Of a stretch of DNA of 64,000 nucleotides, positions 1 through 10,300 are shown in pieces (the stretch's first letter is position 1; each line of letters starts with the position of its first letter). Source of the stretch: Carnegiea gigantea (taxonomy: Eukaryota > Streptophyta > Magnoliopsida > Caryophyllales > Cactaceae); assembly GCA_029747015.1 (NCBI GenBank), contig JAKOGI010000052.1, forward strand, positions 1,241,001 through 1,305,000, read 5' to 3'. A program made the translations under genes and the position numbers. The notes below the pieces were generated by a model. It saw only the letters and a list, made by a program, of their open reading frames with translations. It did not search any database and had not been told where the DNA came from.

Positions 1-282
1 GCTTAAAATCTCGCTGTCACGCGAACTTTTCAATAGGTTGAAATGCCTAGCTTAATTGTCATCTACCTCCTTTGTTATATAATCCTAGGCAGCCAACAGT
101 AGAAATCTAGTATTTAACAAGAACAATCTTTCTGAAGTTTACTTGTAAAATTGCATATATCCAACCCTTCCTGCCTCCCCTAAAGGTCTGGCCGGTCAAA
201 TTACCATATGTAACCAGCAACTGCGAAAGCGAGACATTAGAAAAAAGATTGAACTCTTAGTTGTGGCCTTTGCACTTTGCAG

Positions 283-880
283 GTTGGCTCAGTCACTGCT
301 GTATGCTTCACGTGCTTTCTTATAAGATGTGTGGTGGTAAGTTTCTTGATCTTTACTGAATGTTGATCTGAACAAATTGTTCTTTTCATGAATGTCTGCC
401 AAAGGGCTATCAGCTTCATTGGTGTGTCCATAGCCTTTTGTATGGATTCTGTTATAACAAACTTGGTTTGGTCCCGGTCCAAGCTCCTGACCCTTGGGCC
501 CACTCTTATGCCAGCTCGGGTCCCACAGAGTGGAACCCGACTTCTAAAAAAATTATATTCATTTATTTGTACCTTGTGAAACTTATGTCAAACTCGAAAT
601 GCAGGTATCCTTGTCTGCCTTTGATCCGGATGCTTCGCTTGATGTTATGGATCATCCAATTTTAGACTTCATTTACTACATGGTATTTGTTACTTAGCTT
701 TGTTTGTTCACTTCTTTTGCCCTTATGATTTTGTTCATTCTTTTGCGTCTCTCAGCAATATATGAACTTCTTTTGGCATTATAACAGCTTGTTGAGATCC
801 TACCCTCGGGTCTTGTCCTCATCATCTTGCGAAAAGTGCCTCCAAGACAAGTATCAGCCCGATATCATCCAATTCATTAG
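283..880 (+). CDS. TOM1: TOM1/TOM3/THH1-family seven-transmembrane protein, 3' end (partial)
   Basis: Three exons in one frame are seen: 283-336, 605-682 and 788-880 (TAG at 878-880), each flanked by AG/GT and all phase 0. They encode the C-terminal ~74 residues. Recognisable stretches are GSVTAVCFTCFLIRC (a membrane segment), DASLDVMDHPIL and LVEILPSGLVLIILRKVPPR followed by the end YHPIH. This is the last membrane segments and tail of the tobamovirus multiplication 1 (DUF1084) family. These are plant tonoplast/endomembrane multispanning proteins, best known as host factors for tobamovirus RNA replication. The 5' exons lie before the window. Assignment to TOM1 rather than TOM3 or THH1 is an inference that rests partly on the neighbouring ASPM and HSP15.4 genes, which lie near TOM1 in Arabidopsis. 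Confidence 0.8.
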
Positions 881-1290
881 AGCCGAATCTTCCTCCTACA
901 AATGCAAACATTCGCCTTTGGGAAGGGTCTTCCTTAGTTTACCAGTGTACAGCATTGACAAATTGAATGAGAAATTCATTCAGGGTTAGTGAATAGTGAT
1001 CTGATCTGCCATTCTTTTCTCAAAGGAGACTTATGGTGACATCTTCTCAACCGAACGTGTGAAGGTATCTCATTGATTGTCTAAAAGTTTTGTAGGGCTC
1101 GAAGTTACATCTGACTGGTTTTTCACCCCCCCCCCCCCCCTCTCCCGCCCTCCGCCAACACTTCTTCGTCGCTTTGATTTGAGGGCATTTGTTGGTACAT
1201 GATTTTGTCCTCCTAGTTTGGAGAGATGCCTCGTTGAATGACATCATTACATCACCATGTTTTTCTGCGCATATTTAAAATTATTAATGG
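881..1290. other. 3' UTR and flank of the TOM1-like gene
   Basis: No further coding exon is supported. The region probably holds the 3' UTR of the upstream gene. It contains a homopolymer C tract at about 1127-1140. Open frames here show no family signature. Confidence 0.4.
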
Positions 1291-1690
1291 TGTGCTTGGT
1301 AGGATTGAAAAGCGTTTTCCTAGAAAATGATTTTTCATGTAAAATGATTTTTCAGCTCATATTTTCGGTTGTTTGGTAAAGGAGAAAATGAACTCTCTGG
1401 AGAGTGAGTTTGATTAGTAAAAAATGAATAAAAAAAGCTAAAAATGATTTTCCTTAATCTTCAAACCATATGTCGAGAGAATAGACACGGGAGAGAGAGT
1501 GTGCGAGACTATGTGAGAGTTCAAGAAACGTAAAATTAACTTACGCTCTATTCAAAGTGAAAATATTTAAATCATTTTAGCGAAAATGATTTTTTCGTGA
1601 AAATAAATTTCTCCTTCTTGTTTTACAAAACAACTTAAAATAAGAAAATTATTTTCCAGGATAATAGAGCAATTTGTTTAGAAAGATTGT
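1291..1690. repeat. Degenerate inverted-repeat (MITE-like) element
   Basis: Sequence near the left edge (bolts of GTTTTCC, AAAATGATTTTTC and TTGTTTGGTAAA) reappears in reverse complement near the right edge (TTTTACAAAACAAC, GAAAATTATTTTCC). The interior is rich in AAAATGATTTT motifs. The fold-back layout and the GTTTGGTAAA signature are typical of small non-autonomous plant DNA transposons. No clear target duplication is visible. Confidence 0.45.
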
Positions 1691-1783
1691 TCAGATAGCT
1701 TTTTGGCTGATAACTTTTTATACAAAAAAAAAGTATGGTGATAAAGAGAATTTCCTTCATTTGAAGTATTTAGTTAATTAGCT

Positions 1784-2476
1784 GTTTGGTTTAACTTTTT
1801 ATGCCCCCAAAAAAAAAATATCTTTTACAAAAAGGTTTTTGGGATAGCCTTTTCACTTAGCTTTTTGATGTTTATGATTAAAATGACTATATTAATCCAA
1901 TCTTTTAACACAATTATTTCAATGTCACTTCTTATCCAAAAAAAAATTTATTTCAATGTCGCACATTTTTCCTTTTGGGATAAGAGCTGTATGAATGGAT
2001 GTCCAAGTCAATGCTTTTAATTTTGATATTTTTAAAATTTAATAGATAATTTATTTTAATTAATATTGTATAATGAATAAAATACTCTCATGTCACATGA
2101 AATTTAATTACTATTAAAAGAGAAATTATGTTAACAATAAAAAAGTGTCATAACAATAATCATAATTGGGTAAAAGTATAAGTATAACTTTATACATCAC
2201 ATAATTCATCATTCAAGATTCATAATTCATAATTCATAATTCATAATTCATATTGAGACGAAAAATACATATATCTGCACTAAAAAAGTCATGGGCATAA
2301 GTGAAATTTTATCAAATAATTTTGTTAGAAACAACTAATTTCATCAGGTGCTTTTTCCATAAACAACTAATACAATCAATTAGGTCAAATAGCTAATTTA
2401 ATTGACTAACTACTAATATCTAATTTAATTAGCTAACAACTAATAATTTATAACTGATTGTCAAATAGGACCTAAT
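1784..2476. repeat. MITE-like repeat, copy A
   Basis: It starts near GCTGTTTGGTTTAAC and ends near TTATAACTGATTGTCAAATAGGA. It shares with the element at 2817-3170 a block containing TTGTTAGAAACAACTAATTT and a run of AGCTAAT/ACAACTAAT motifs. It contains a short tandem array of ATTCATA units at about 2208-2256. It is non-coding and AT-rich. Confidence 0.45.
2208..2256 (+). repeat. Short tandem repeat, about 7-bp unit (ATTCATA)
   Basis: At least five near-perfect ATTCATA units occur in tandem inside MITE-like copy A. Confidence 0.7.
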
Positions 2477-2816
2477 ATCAACATTACCACATTTCATAGA
2501 ATCAAAAGCTTAAATAAGTTCAACTTTATTAACCAACAAATACTTTATAATTCCCTTATTCTTCAAACTTTCTAGAAAAGTAAGTAGATGAATAGATTCA
2601 AAAGTAAGTAGATGAATAGATTCAAAAGAGCATGAGTAATAAGTAGATGGCCTCAATTGATTTCAAACCAATATTAGAAACTGAAGTAACGCTAAAAAGG
2701 AAATCAACAATCCTAAAGTGAATCACATATCGAAAGCACAATAATTTTAAAAAAAAAAAACACAAATTGGATCAAAATTCTACCGAGGTGACTGTCAATC
2801 TAAAATTATTAGATAT

Positions 2817-3172
2817 GGGTGTTTGGTAAACAACTTTTTGGATTACTTTTTGACTAAAAAGAGTTTTTTTATTCAAAATTAGGTATTTGACTCAATAAAA
2901 AAACTAATTTAGGTGTTTGGTGAAATAACTGTTTGGAAGAGTTTTTTGGGTCTAAAAAGCTAATTTGAAAAAGCTAATTTGATTAGCTTTTTGGAATAGC
3001 TTTTTGAAGAATTAGCTTTTTATCTCATAACTTTGTTAGAAACAGCTAATTTTACCAAACAGTTTTTCAACCAACAGTTAGTTGAAACAGCTAATACAAA
3101 CAGCTAATTGAAACAGTTAACAGCTAATATTTAATACAAATAGCTAACAGTTAACAGCTGTTTATCAGATAG
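2817..3172. repeat. MITE-like repeat, copy B
   Basis: It begins GGTGTTTGGTAAACAACTTT and ends AACAGCTGTTTATCAGATAGG, which are imperfect inverted repeats. The interior is a fold-back built from AGCTTTTTGG and CAGCTAAT motifs. It has the same family signature as copy A, so the TOM1-ASPM spacer holds at least two members. Confidence 0.5.
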
Positions 3173-3613
3173 GATATATAAAACAACAAATACATAGATA
3201 CTGGTGCAGTCTCATTCACATATGATGACAAAATGAAACAGATCCATGGCTTCGCATGGAAGGGAAGTGAGGGGGAGGGAGTCGTTGGAGAGAATCGATA
3301 TGGGTATGTTACAAAAAACATGAAGTGGGGTGGGGTCCTCCGAAAAAAGGTGGTCCTAATGGGACAACTGGACAAGGGAGGTCCTTCACAATAAGATGGA
3401 GGAACAAACTTTGACCAAATTTTTTTTCTTTTTTTCTTTGTATTATGTATTTCACTTAAATGGAGGAACTCAAGAACCAAATATGTCGTAAATGTTTTTT
3501 CCTCAAATTGATACAATAGATTTTAGTTCAATTGTTTTTTTTTTTTAAATAACGAATGGGGCAGATCACATTAAATCATCAAAGTGGTTACATAAGTCCG
3601 AAGATGCTAGTTC
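3173..3613. other. Intergenic sequence without recognised features
   Basis: A minus-strand open frame of 121 codons exists at 3151-3516 but shows no family motif and overlaps the MITE edge. I see nothing else here. Confidence 0.4.
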
Positions 3614-4045
3614 TTAAAGGGAAGATGGGATTTCTTCAACCCATAACCTAACCCTAAATAAATAAGATTGATAATGAGCGGCATCATGTGCCACCCGATT
3701 ACCACTCTGCTTAACACAATTCCAAGCAAAATAAGAGCAACTAGCAACTAAAGAAAGAATTTCGAAAATATAAAAACCTAGGATGGAGTTAAAATGAGCC
3801 TTATTTCTGAACTTGGAAATAATAGACAACAAGTCGCCTTCAATGATCAAGCTGGAGTAGCCCGCGGATAGAGTGTAGTGGAGACCAAATAGACACGTTT
3901 CAGCATCGGCAATTTCAGAACCATGAAACCCCGCCAATTGTTGGGAACCGACCATCATCACATGGCCCAGAGAATCCCAAACGACGAAGCCCAAACTACG
4001 TCCCCAGTCTCCTATCTTTCCTGCATCAAAATTGATGGGAATCAA
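3614..4045 (-). pseudogene. RNase H (RVT_3) fragment of a LINE-type retrotransposon
   Basis: An uninterrupted frame of about 143 codons encodes a plant RVT_3-type RNase H fold. NFDAG supplies the first acidic residue, EIADAETCLFGL the glutamate, SLIIEGD the second aspartate and NRVAHDAAH the last aspartate/histidine region. This domain is the C-terminal module of many plant non-LTR retrotransposons and also occurs alone in annotated 'RNase H domain' genes. The frame opens with TTG rather than ATG, and no reverse transcriptase lies upstream, so it reads as a detached fragment. It lies 350 bp upstream of the ASPM start in the opposite direction. Confidence 0.7.
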
Positions 4046-4394
4046 CCATCAATATTGTAAAGGTTATGATAGTTATAGTAGTCTCCAAGCAAATAAAGGG
4101 AACATTTTGAAAAGATTCATTTCCATAAATCTGTTAAAACTTTTAAACAGAATGAAAGAAGATGCAGCCGTTTAGGTGTTGCTGACTATGTATATTGACA
4201 TTTTTGCCGGCGTTGTTTCCTCCTTTAATAATTAATATAGCACCAAGAAGGGCAAAACAGGCAAAGTGATCAATGCACGTGCTTGAGCACGTGATCACCT
4301 TCCTCTTCCTTATTGCATCGCTTTCCCCGCCCGTACGTCTTTTTAAAATTCAAATTCAAACCCCAAAACCCCCATTTTTTCAAACCCCATCACC
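4046..4394 (+). promoter_or_regulatory. Putative ASPM-like promoter and 5' UTR, with an MSA-like core
   Basis: This is the spacer between the RNase H fragment and the ASPM ATG. On the minus strand the sequence at 4163-4177 reads CTAAACGGCTGC, which contains AACGG, the core of the mitosis-specific activator bound by MYB3R factors in G2/M plant genes. A single pentamer core is weak evidence. No clear TATA box was found. Confidence 0.3.
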
Positions 4395-7300
4395 ATGTCC
4401 AGGGTTCAGACAACCCCTCATCGCTCCAAAATGAAGAGAGAGAAAACCTCCGACCACCACCAGCCCTTCCTCACGCCGGCGAAAATGGCGGAATCCGGCG
4501 AGAGTTCTTCATTGCCATCTTCTTCTTCACTCTTCAAAGACATCTCCAATTTCAAGACTCCCAAACACCCTTCTTCTAGACCCTTCCAGCAGCCCCAAAC
4601 CACCCCTCAATTCTTCACGGCGTCGAAGCGAACTCCATCATTTTCTCTCTCCTCCGCCTCCAATCGCCGTCGGCGGCCTGTGACGTCGGCCGCTCGCCGG
4701 CTCCGGGCGTTCGAGCTGGAACAGTCGCAGTCGTCGCGCAAGGAGCAGGTGAAGAAGGAGAGGTCGATGAAGTCACTGGCGACGTCGCTCACCGCTTGGC
4801 TGAACTTCCTCTTCGAAAACCCTAGATCGTGTGGCTGTGACGCGTCCGCCGGGGATGATCGAGGTGATGGAGGGAGGAGAACTGGGAAGAGAGAGAGTGA
4901 TAGCATTAGCAATAGCAATGCGGGAGTTCAGAGTGGTGCTTGGAGATTGCCGAAGAGGCAGAGAGAGGTCGATGGACTAGGAGGGGGTTCAATGGGGGTT
5001 CTTCCGAGGTCGAAATTTTTGAACTTGAGCGATTCGTTGCGGGATGTGTGCAGCTTCGACGATTTGAAGGAGAGGATGAGGGAGTATTTGAGCTTAGATG
5101 GTTGTGAAGAGGTGTTTACCACCATGACTCAAGTTGTCAAGGTTAGCTACATTCCTTCCTCTGGTATTTAAATAAATTTATTAGTTCTTCATACGTAATT
5201 TTTTTTTTTTTGGGGGTTTTTCCACTAGTATGGACAGTAGTGAAGTCAAATGCAATTTGAAGAGTGGGAATTTGTCAAAAATGTTTGTATATGTACATCT
5301 ACAGTTGGTCATTTGTCTTGTTTGCAATGTACTGCTTGGCTCATAAGTGAGAACCTGGCCTGCTGTTTGAGAGAAGAAAACAGGAGAAGATACAAGAAAC
5401 ATTTTGAGGAGAGATTGATGTATTGATTACCTCGCTTCTACAGCTTTACAACCTTGTCTATTTATACAAGTAATCAATGCTGATGTGTGTGCTGGCAATC
5501 ACATAACAAACTTTCTAATTACATGTTATTTTCTAACAATATGTAACAAACTACTAACTGATTGCTTAACTGCCTAACATTGCCTAACTGCCTAACATCC
5601 CCCCCTCAAGGTGGAATTGGTGGAGAAGCCATCAATCCTAACCTTGAAGAGAGGTAAGAATGTTGTACTTCACCCAGAGGCTTTGTCAGCAGATTAGCCA
5701 ATTGTTCCTGGGATGAAACATGAGCCGTTTGCAGGAAGCCCTCCAATACCTTATCTCTTGTGTAGTGACAATCAATACGAAGGTGCTTAGTCCTCTCATG
5801 AAATACAGGATTCTGGGCTATATGTTGCGCAGCCTTGTTATCACAAAACATGGTAATAGGCAACTGTGGCAGAATGTGGAAGTCCTGCAGTAGGTAATAA
5901 ATCCATTCAAGTTCAGAGGTGGTGGCCGACATGCTTCGATATTCTGCTTCGGCAGAGGATTTTGCTACCGTTTTTTGTTTCTTGGTCTTCCAAGATACTA
6001 GGGAATCCCCAATAAAGATGCAAAACCCAGTCAAGGAGCGAGCTGTGTCTTTACAAGTGCCCCAATCAGCATCACAGTAGGCTTGTAGGCGCAGACTGTT
6101 GTTTTTGGGATAGAACAAACCTGTATTAGCTGTCCCTTTGAGATACCGCAGGATATGCAAGGCAGCTTGATAATGAGAATGTCGAGGTTGTTGGAGATAT
6201 TGACTTAAATGTTGTACCGAATATGAAATATCTGGGCGAGTGAGAGTAAGATATAATAGCCTTCCAACAAGCCTTCTATAGATGGTTGGATCAGGAAGAA
6301 TGTCACCCGTGGTGCTAGACAGGTGAAGCCCCTTGGGAAGAGGAAAAGATGCTGGTTTTGCACCAGCCATACCAGCATCTTGTAGTATGTCAAGAATGTA
6401 CTTTCTTTGGTTGAGGAAGGTACCATGAGAGGATCTGGCAATTTCTAATCCAAGAAAGTAACGAGCTAAACCAAGGTCCTTGATGGTAAAAGTTGTGTGT
6501 AAATCATGTTTCAATGTCCGAATACCAATAATGTCATCTCCAGTAATCAAAAGGTCGTCCACATAGACCAAAATGTGTGCGTATAGGCCATTAGCCTCTC
6601 TAGTGAAGAGAGAGTAGTCACTTTTGGACTGGACAAACCCTTTGCTGAGCAAAAATTTAGTTAGCTCAAGATTCCATTGTCGTGAGGCTTGTTTCAAATC
6701 ATAAAGGGATCTTTGGAGTTTGCAGACTTGTCCCGGTAAAGCTTTGGTGTAACCTTGTGGTGGAAGCATGTATACTTCTTCATCAATAAAACCATGCAAG
6801 AAAGCATTGTTGATATCAAGTTGATGAAGAGGCCACTCTCGGGCAGTAGCTAAAGCAATGAAGATCCGGACTGTTGTGAGCTTAGCTACGGGTGAGAAGG
6901 TGTGCTTATAATCCTTTTCTTTGACCTGTTCAAAACCCCTTACAACAAGTCGAGCTTTGAGCCTGTCAACAGTCCCATCAGGCTTGTATTTATTGCGATA
7001 AACCCATTTAGAAGTTAATGCCTTTTTGCCAGGGGGCAACCAGGTCAAAGTCCAAGTATGATTATTGTCAAGAGCTGTGAGCTCTTGCTCCATGGCCCGT
7101 ACCCATTCAGGACATAGTTGTGCTTGTGCATAACTGCTAGGCTCTTGATTTTGTAGAACTTTAGTGAGGGAGGCCACAAAGTCAGAGCTAAGATGTGCCA
7201 GATTAGCATAAGTGAACAACGGATAAGTAGAGGAAGAGGTGGTAGAAGAGATGGAAAAACTGTGTGATTGAGAGGGAGAGGGGTTTGCTTGCCTGGTGGA

Positions 7301-10300
7301 GGCTGAAGGCACATGTGGTGGACAAACAAAATCCTGTAACCAAGCCGGGGGACCTCTGGATCTAGTAGACCTTCGGAAAGTTGGAGGTTCCAAAAGAGCA
7401 GGTTGTGATGAGGAAAGAGGACTGTTACTGTAGGAAGAGGAAGAGGGTTCTGTGTTTGAAGAGGAAGAATTGAGATTGAGAGAATCTGATGCAGAAGGTG
7501 CAGGAGCAGAAATGTTTTCAAAAGAGTCAGAAATAAAGTATGTAGGTGTACAAGTGGGAAGCATGACTGGATTGGAATCTTGTGCAGAATTGCCAATATC
7601 TGCCAGAGGTGATTTAAATGGAAAAATATTTTCATAAAAGATGACATCCCTGCTGTAGAATACTTGTTTGGTTGTCAAATTATACAGTTTGTACCCTTTG
7701 TAGCCAAGAGGGTAACCAAGGAAAATGCATTTGTTGGCTCTATTATCAAACTTGTCAGAGGGTTTAAGATTGGCAGCGAAGCATAGGCATCCTACAACCC
7801 TGAGGTCTTCATAAGGGGGTGGTTTGCCAAAGAGTTTTTCAAAAGGGCTTTTCCAACTTAAAATTTCCATGGGAAGTTTGTTGATGATGTGAGTTGCAGC
7901 AAGAATGCATTCTCCCCAAAAAGATTTTGGGAGATCTGCATGAAGTCTAAGAGCCCTGGCAGTGTCAAGGAGATGCCGGTGCTTCCTCTCGGCAACACCA
8001 TTTTGTTGTGGTGTACCGACAATAGACTTTTGATGGACAATGCCTTGGTCAGAAAAAAAATTGAGACAGGTTGAATTAATGAACTCAGTGCCATTATCGC
8101 TTCTAATCATAGTGATTTTGGCATTGAACTGTGTGAGAATCATATTGAAAAACTGAATGATAACAGAACGAACTTGAATTTTGTCTTGCAATAGGACAGT
8201 CCAAGTATTCCTTGTGAAGTCATCCACTATTGTAAGAAAATAGTGTGCTCCAGAGATATTGGCAATTTTATAGGGTCCCCAAAGATCTAAATGAAGTAAT
8301 TGAAAGGGTTGAGTAGAAGTAATAGTACTTTTATTGAAAGGAAATCTGGGCATTTTTGCCATTACACAAACATCACAGGAGAAGGATTTTGGCAAAAAAT
8401 GCTTACACAAGGAGATATGTTTCATTTTTGAGGCAGAGGTATGACCAAACCTAGCATGCATGATATCAATGCTGGGATTTTTACAATTAGATGAGGAAGA
8501 AATGAAGGCATCATCAGATGAAGTGATTGACAGGCTTGATACTCTCTTCTCAAAAGTAGTGTCAGTGCCAGCTTGATTAACAGAGTTGAGTTTGTAGAGT
8601 CCTTTGTCCACACGTGCAACAGCCACAGGGGAGTTAGTTGTAGGGTCCTGAAAAATGCATGTTTCAGGAGTAATCAAGGCAGATAGATGGAGATCATTCA
8701 GTAATTTATGAACTGATAAAAGGCTAAATTTGAAATCGGGCACATATAAGACATTGTGAAGGGCTAAATGAGGACAGGGTTGAACTTGTCCAACATGTGT
8801 GACAAGTTTGAGGGAACCATCAGGAAGTGTGATCTGGATTGGTGTGTTTAAAGGCTCAATGGTTTTGAAGAGCTTGAGGTCATATGTCATGTGATCGGAA
8901 GCACCTGTGTCTACAATCCAAGAGCCAGAACTGTTATTGAGCACAGCACAACATATGTTAGAGTGGGGGTTGTTTATCATACCTGCAAAATGGGCAAAGG
9001 TATGTGTAGCAGCTTCAGGTTGTTGTTCTGCAGAGGTTTTTGGTTTCATGAATTTCATCATTTCTTGAGCCAATGCCTGCACCAAGCTGGGATGGAACTG
9101 TCCACCACTGCCCCTAGCAGTTTCATCTAAAGGGCTTTCCTGAGTGTAGGAGCTCTCCTGACTGACTACATTAGCAGCAGACTTATGAGGCTTCCTGCCT
9201 TTATTAATTTCCTTAGAGGTGTCATACCAGTCAGGATATCCAATGAGTTTGAAACATTGGTCCTGAGTATGACCTGGTTTTTGACAATGGTTACAAAACC
9301 TATTGCTTCTTGACTTCTTGTTCATATCTTTCCTGTTCCTTGGATTGGGAAGGTTTCTTGCTACCAGGGCACTTGAAGTTGTTTCCCCATCTCCAGAAGA
9401 GAAAGATGGTGACCTCGTAATGGCAGCAACAATCTCTCTAGGACTGGATATACCTGCAGTCACTTGCCTCTGTGTCTCAACTCTAGCTATCATACAATAG
9501 GCTTTGTTCACACTTGGTAGTGGATCCATGAGCAAAATTTGACCTCGAATTGACTCATAAGCATCATTTAGTCGCATTAAGAAGTGCATTAATCTTTGCC
9601 TTTGCTCTAACGCTCTGGTCCTTTTGAGAGCATCACAGGAATCACTACATTTGCAAATAGGTACTTCACTTATATAATCCAATTCATCCCATAACCGCTT
9701 CAATTTAGTGTAGAAAACAGCAACACTATCATTTCCTTGATATAATTCAGATATTTCTTTCTGAATTTGATATAAGAGGGGTCCATTATTTTGACCAAAC
9801 CTCTCCGTAAGCTCATTCCATAATTCTACCGCTGAACTGGCATAAAGAAAAGCTTCAGAAAGTTCTGGAACGATCGAATTCAGTAGCCAACTGACCACCA
9901 TGCTATCACACCGAATCCATTGCTCATAAGATGAAGAAGTAGGTTCAGGCTTACCACAGGATCCATCAATGAAGCCGAGTTTGGTCTTGGTGCGTAATGC
10001 GATCTTCACGGCTCTACTCCATTGTTGAAAGTTCGGCCCATTCAGTTTAGCACTGGTCAGATGCATGCCAGGATGATCCGAAGCCTGGAGAAATAGAGGA
10101 TCATTATTGTAACTCTCGTTCTGCCTGGAATTGAGAACAACAGGAATTTCCGCCATTTTTCTCAGTCGAAGATCAAAAAGATCAAGATTGGATGGGTTTG
10201 TGCTTGGGATGAACGAATTTGATAAAAAAAAAAAAGGAAGGAGGAAAACGTGTTGCAGATGAAATCAATTTGCCGGCTGGATTGATTGATGAAACAAATC

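Noticed and set aside
1047..1247. Minus-strand frame with a Gly-rich run
   Set aside because: The run is a poly-C homopolymer read in antisense; nothing else supports coding.
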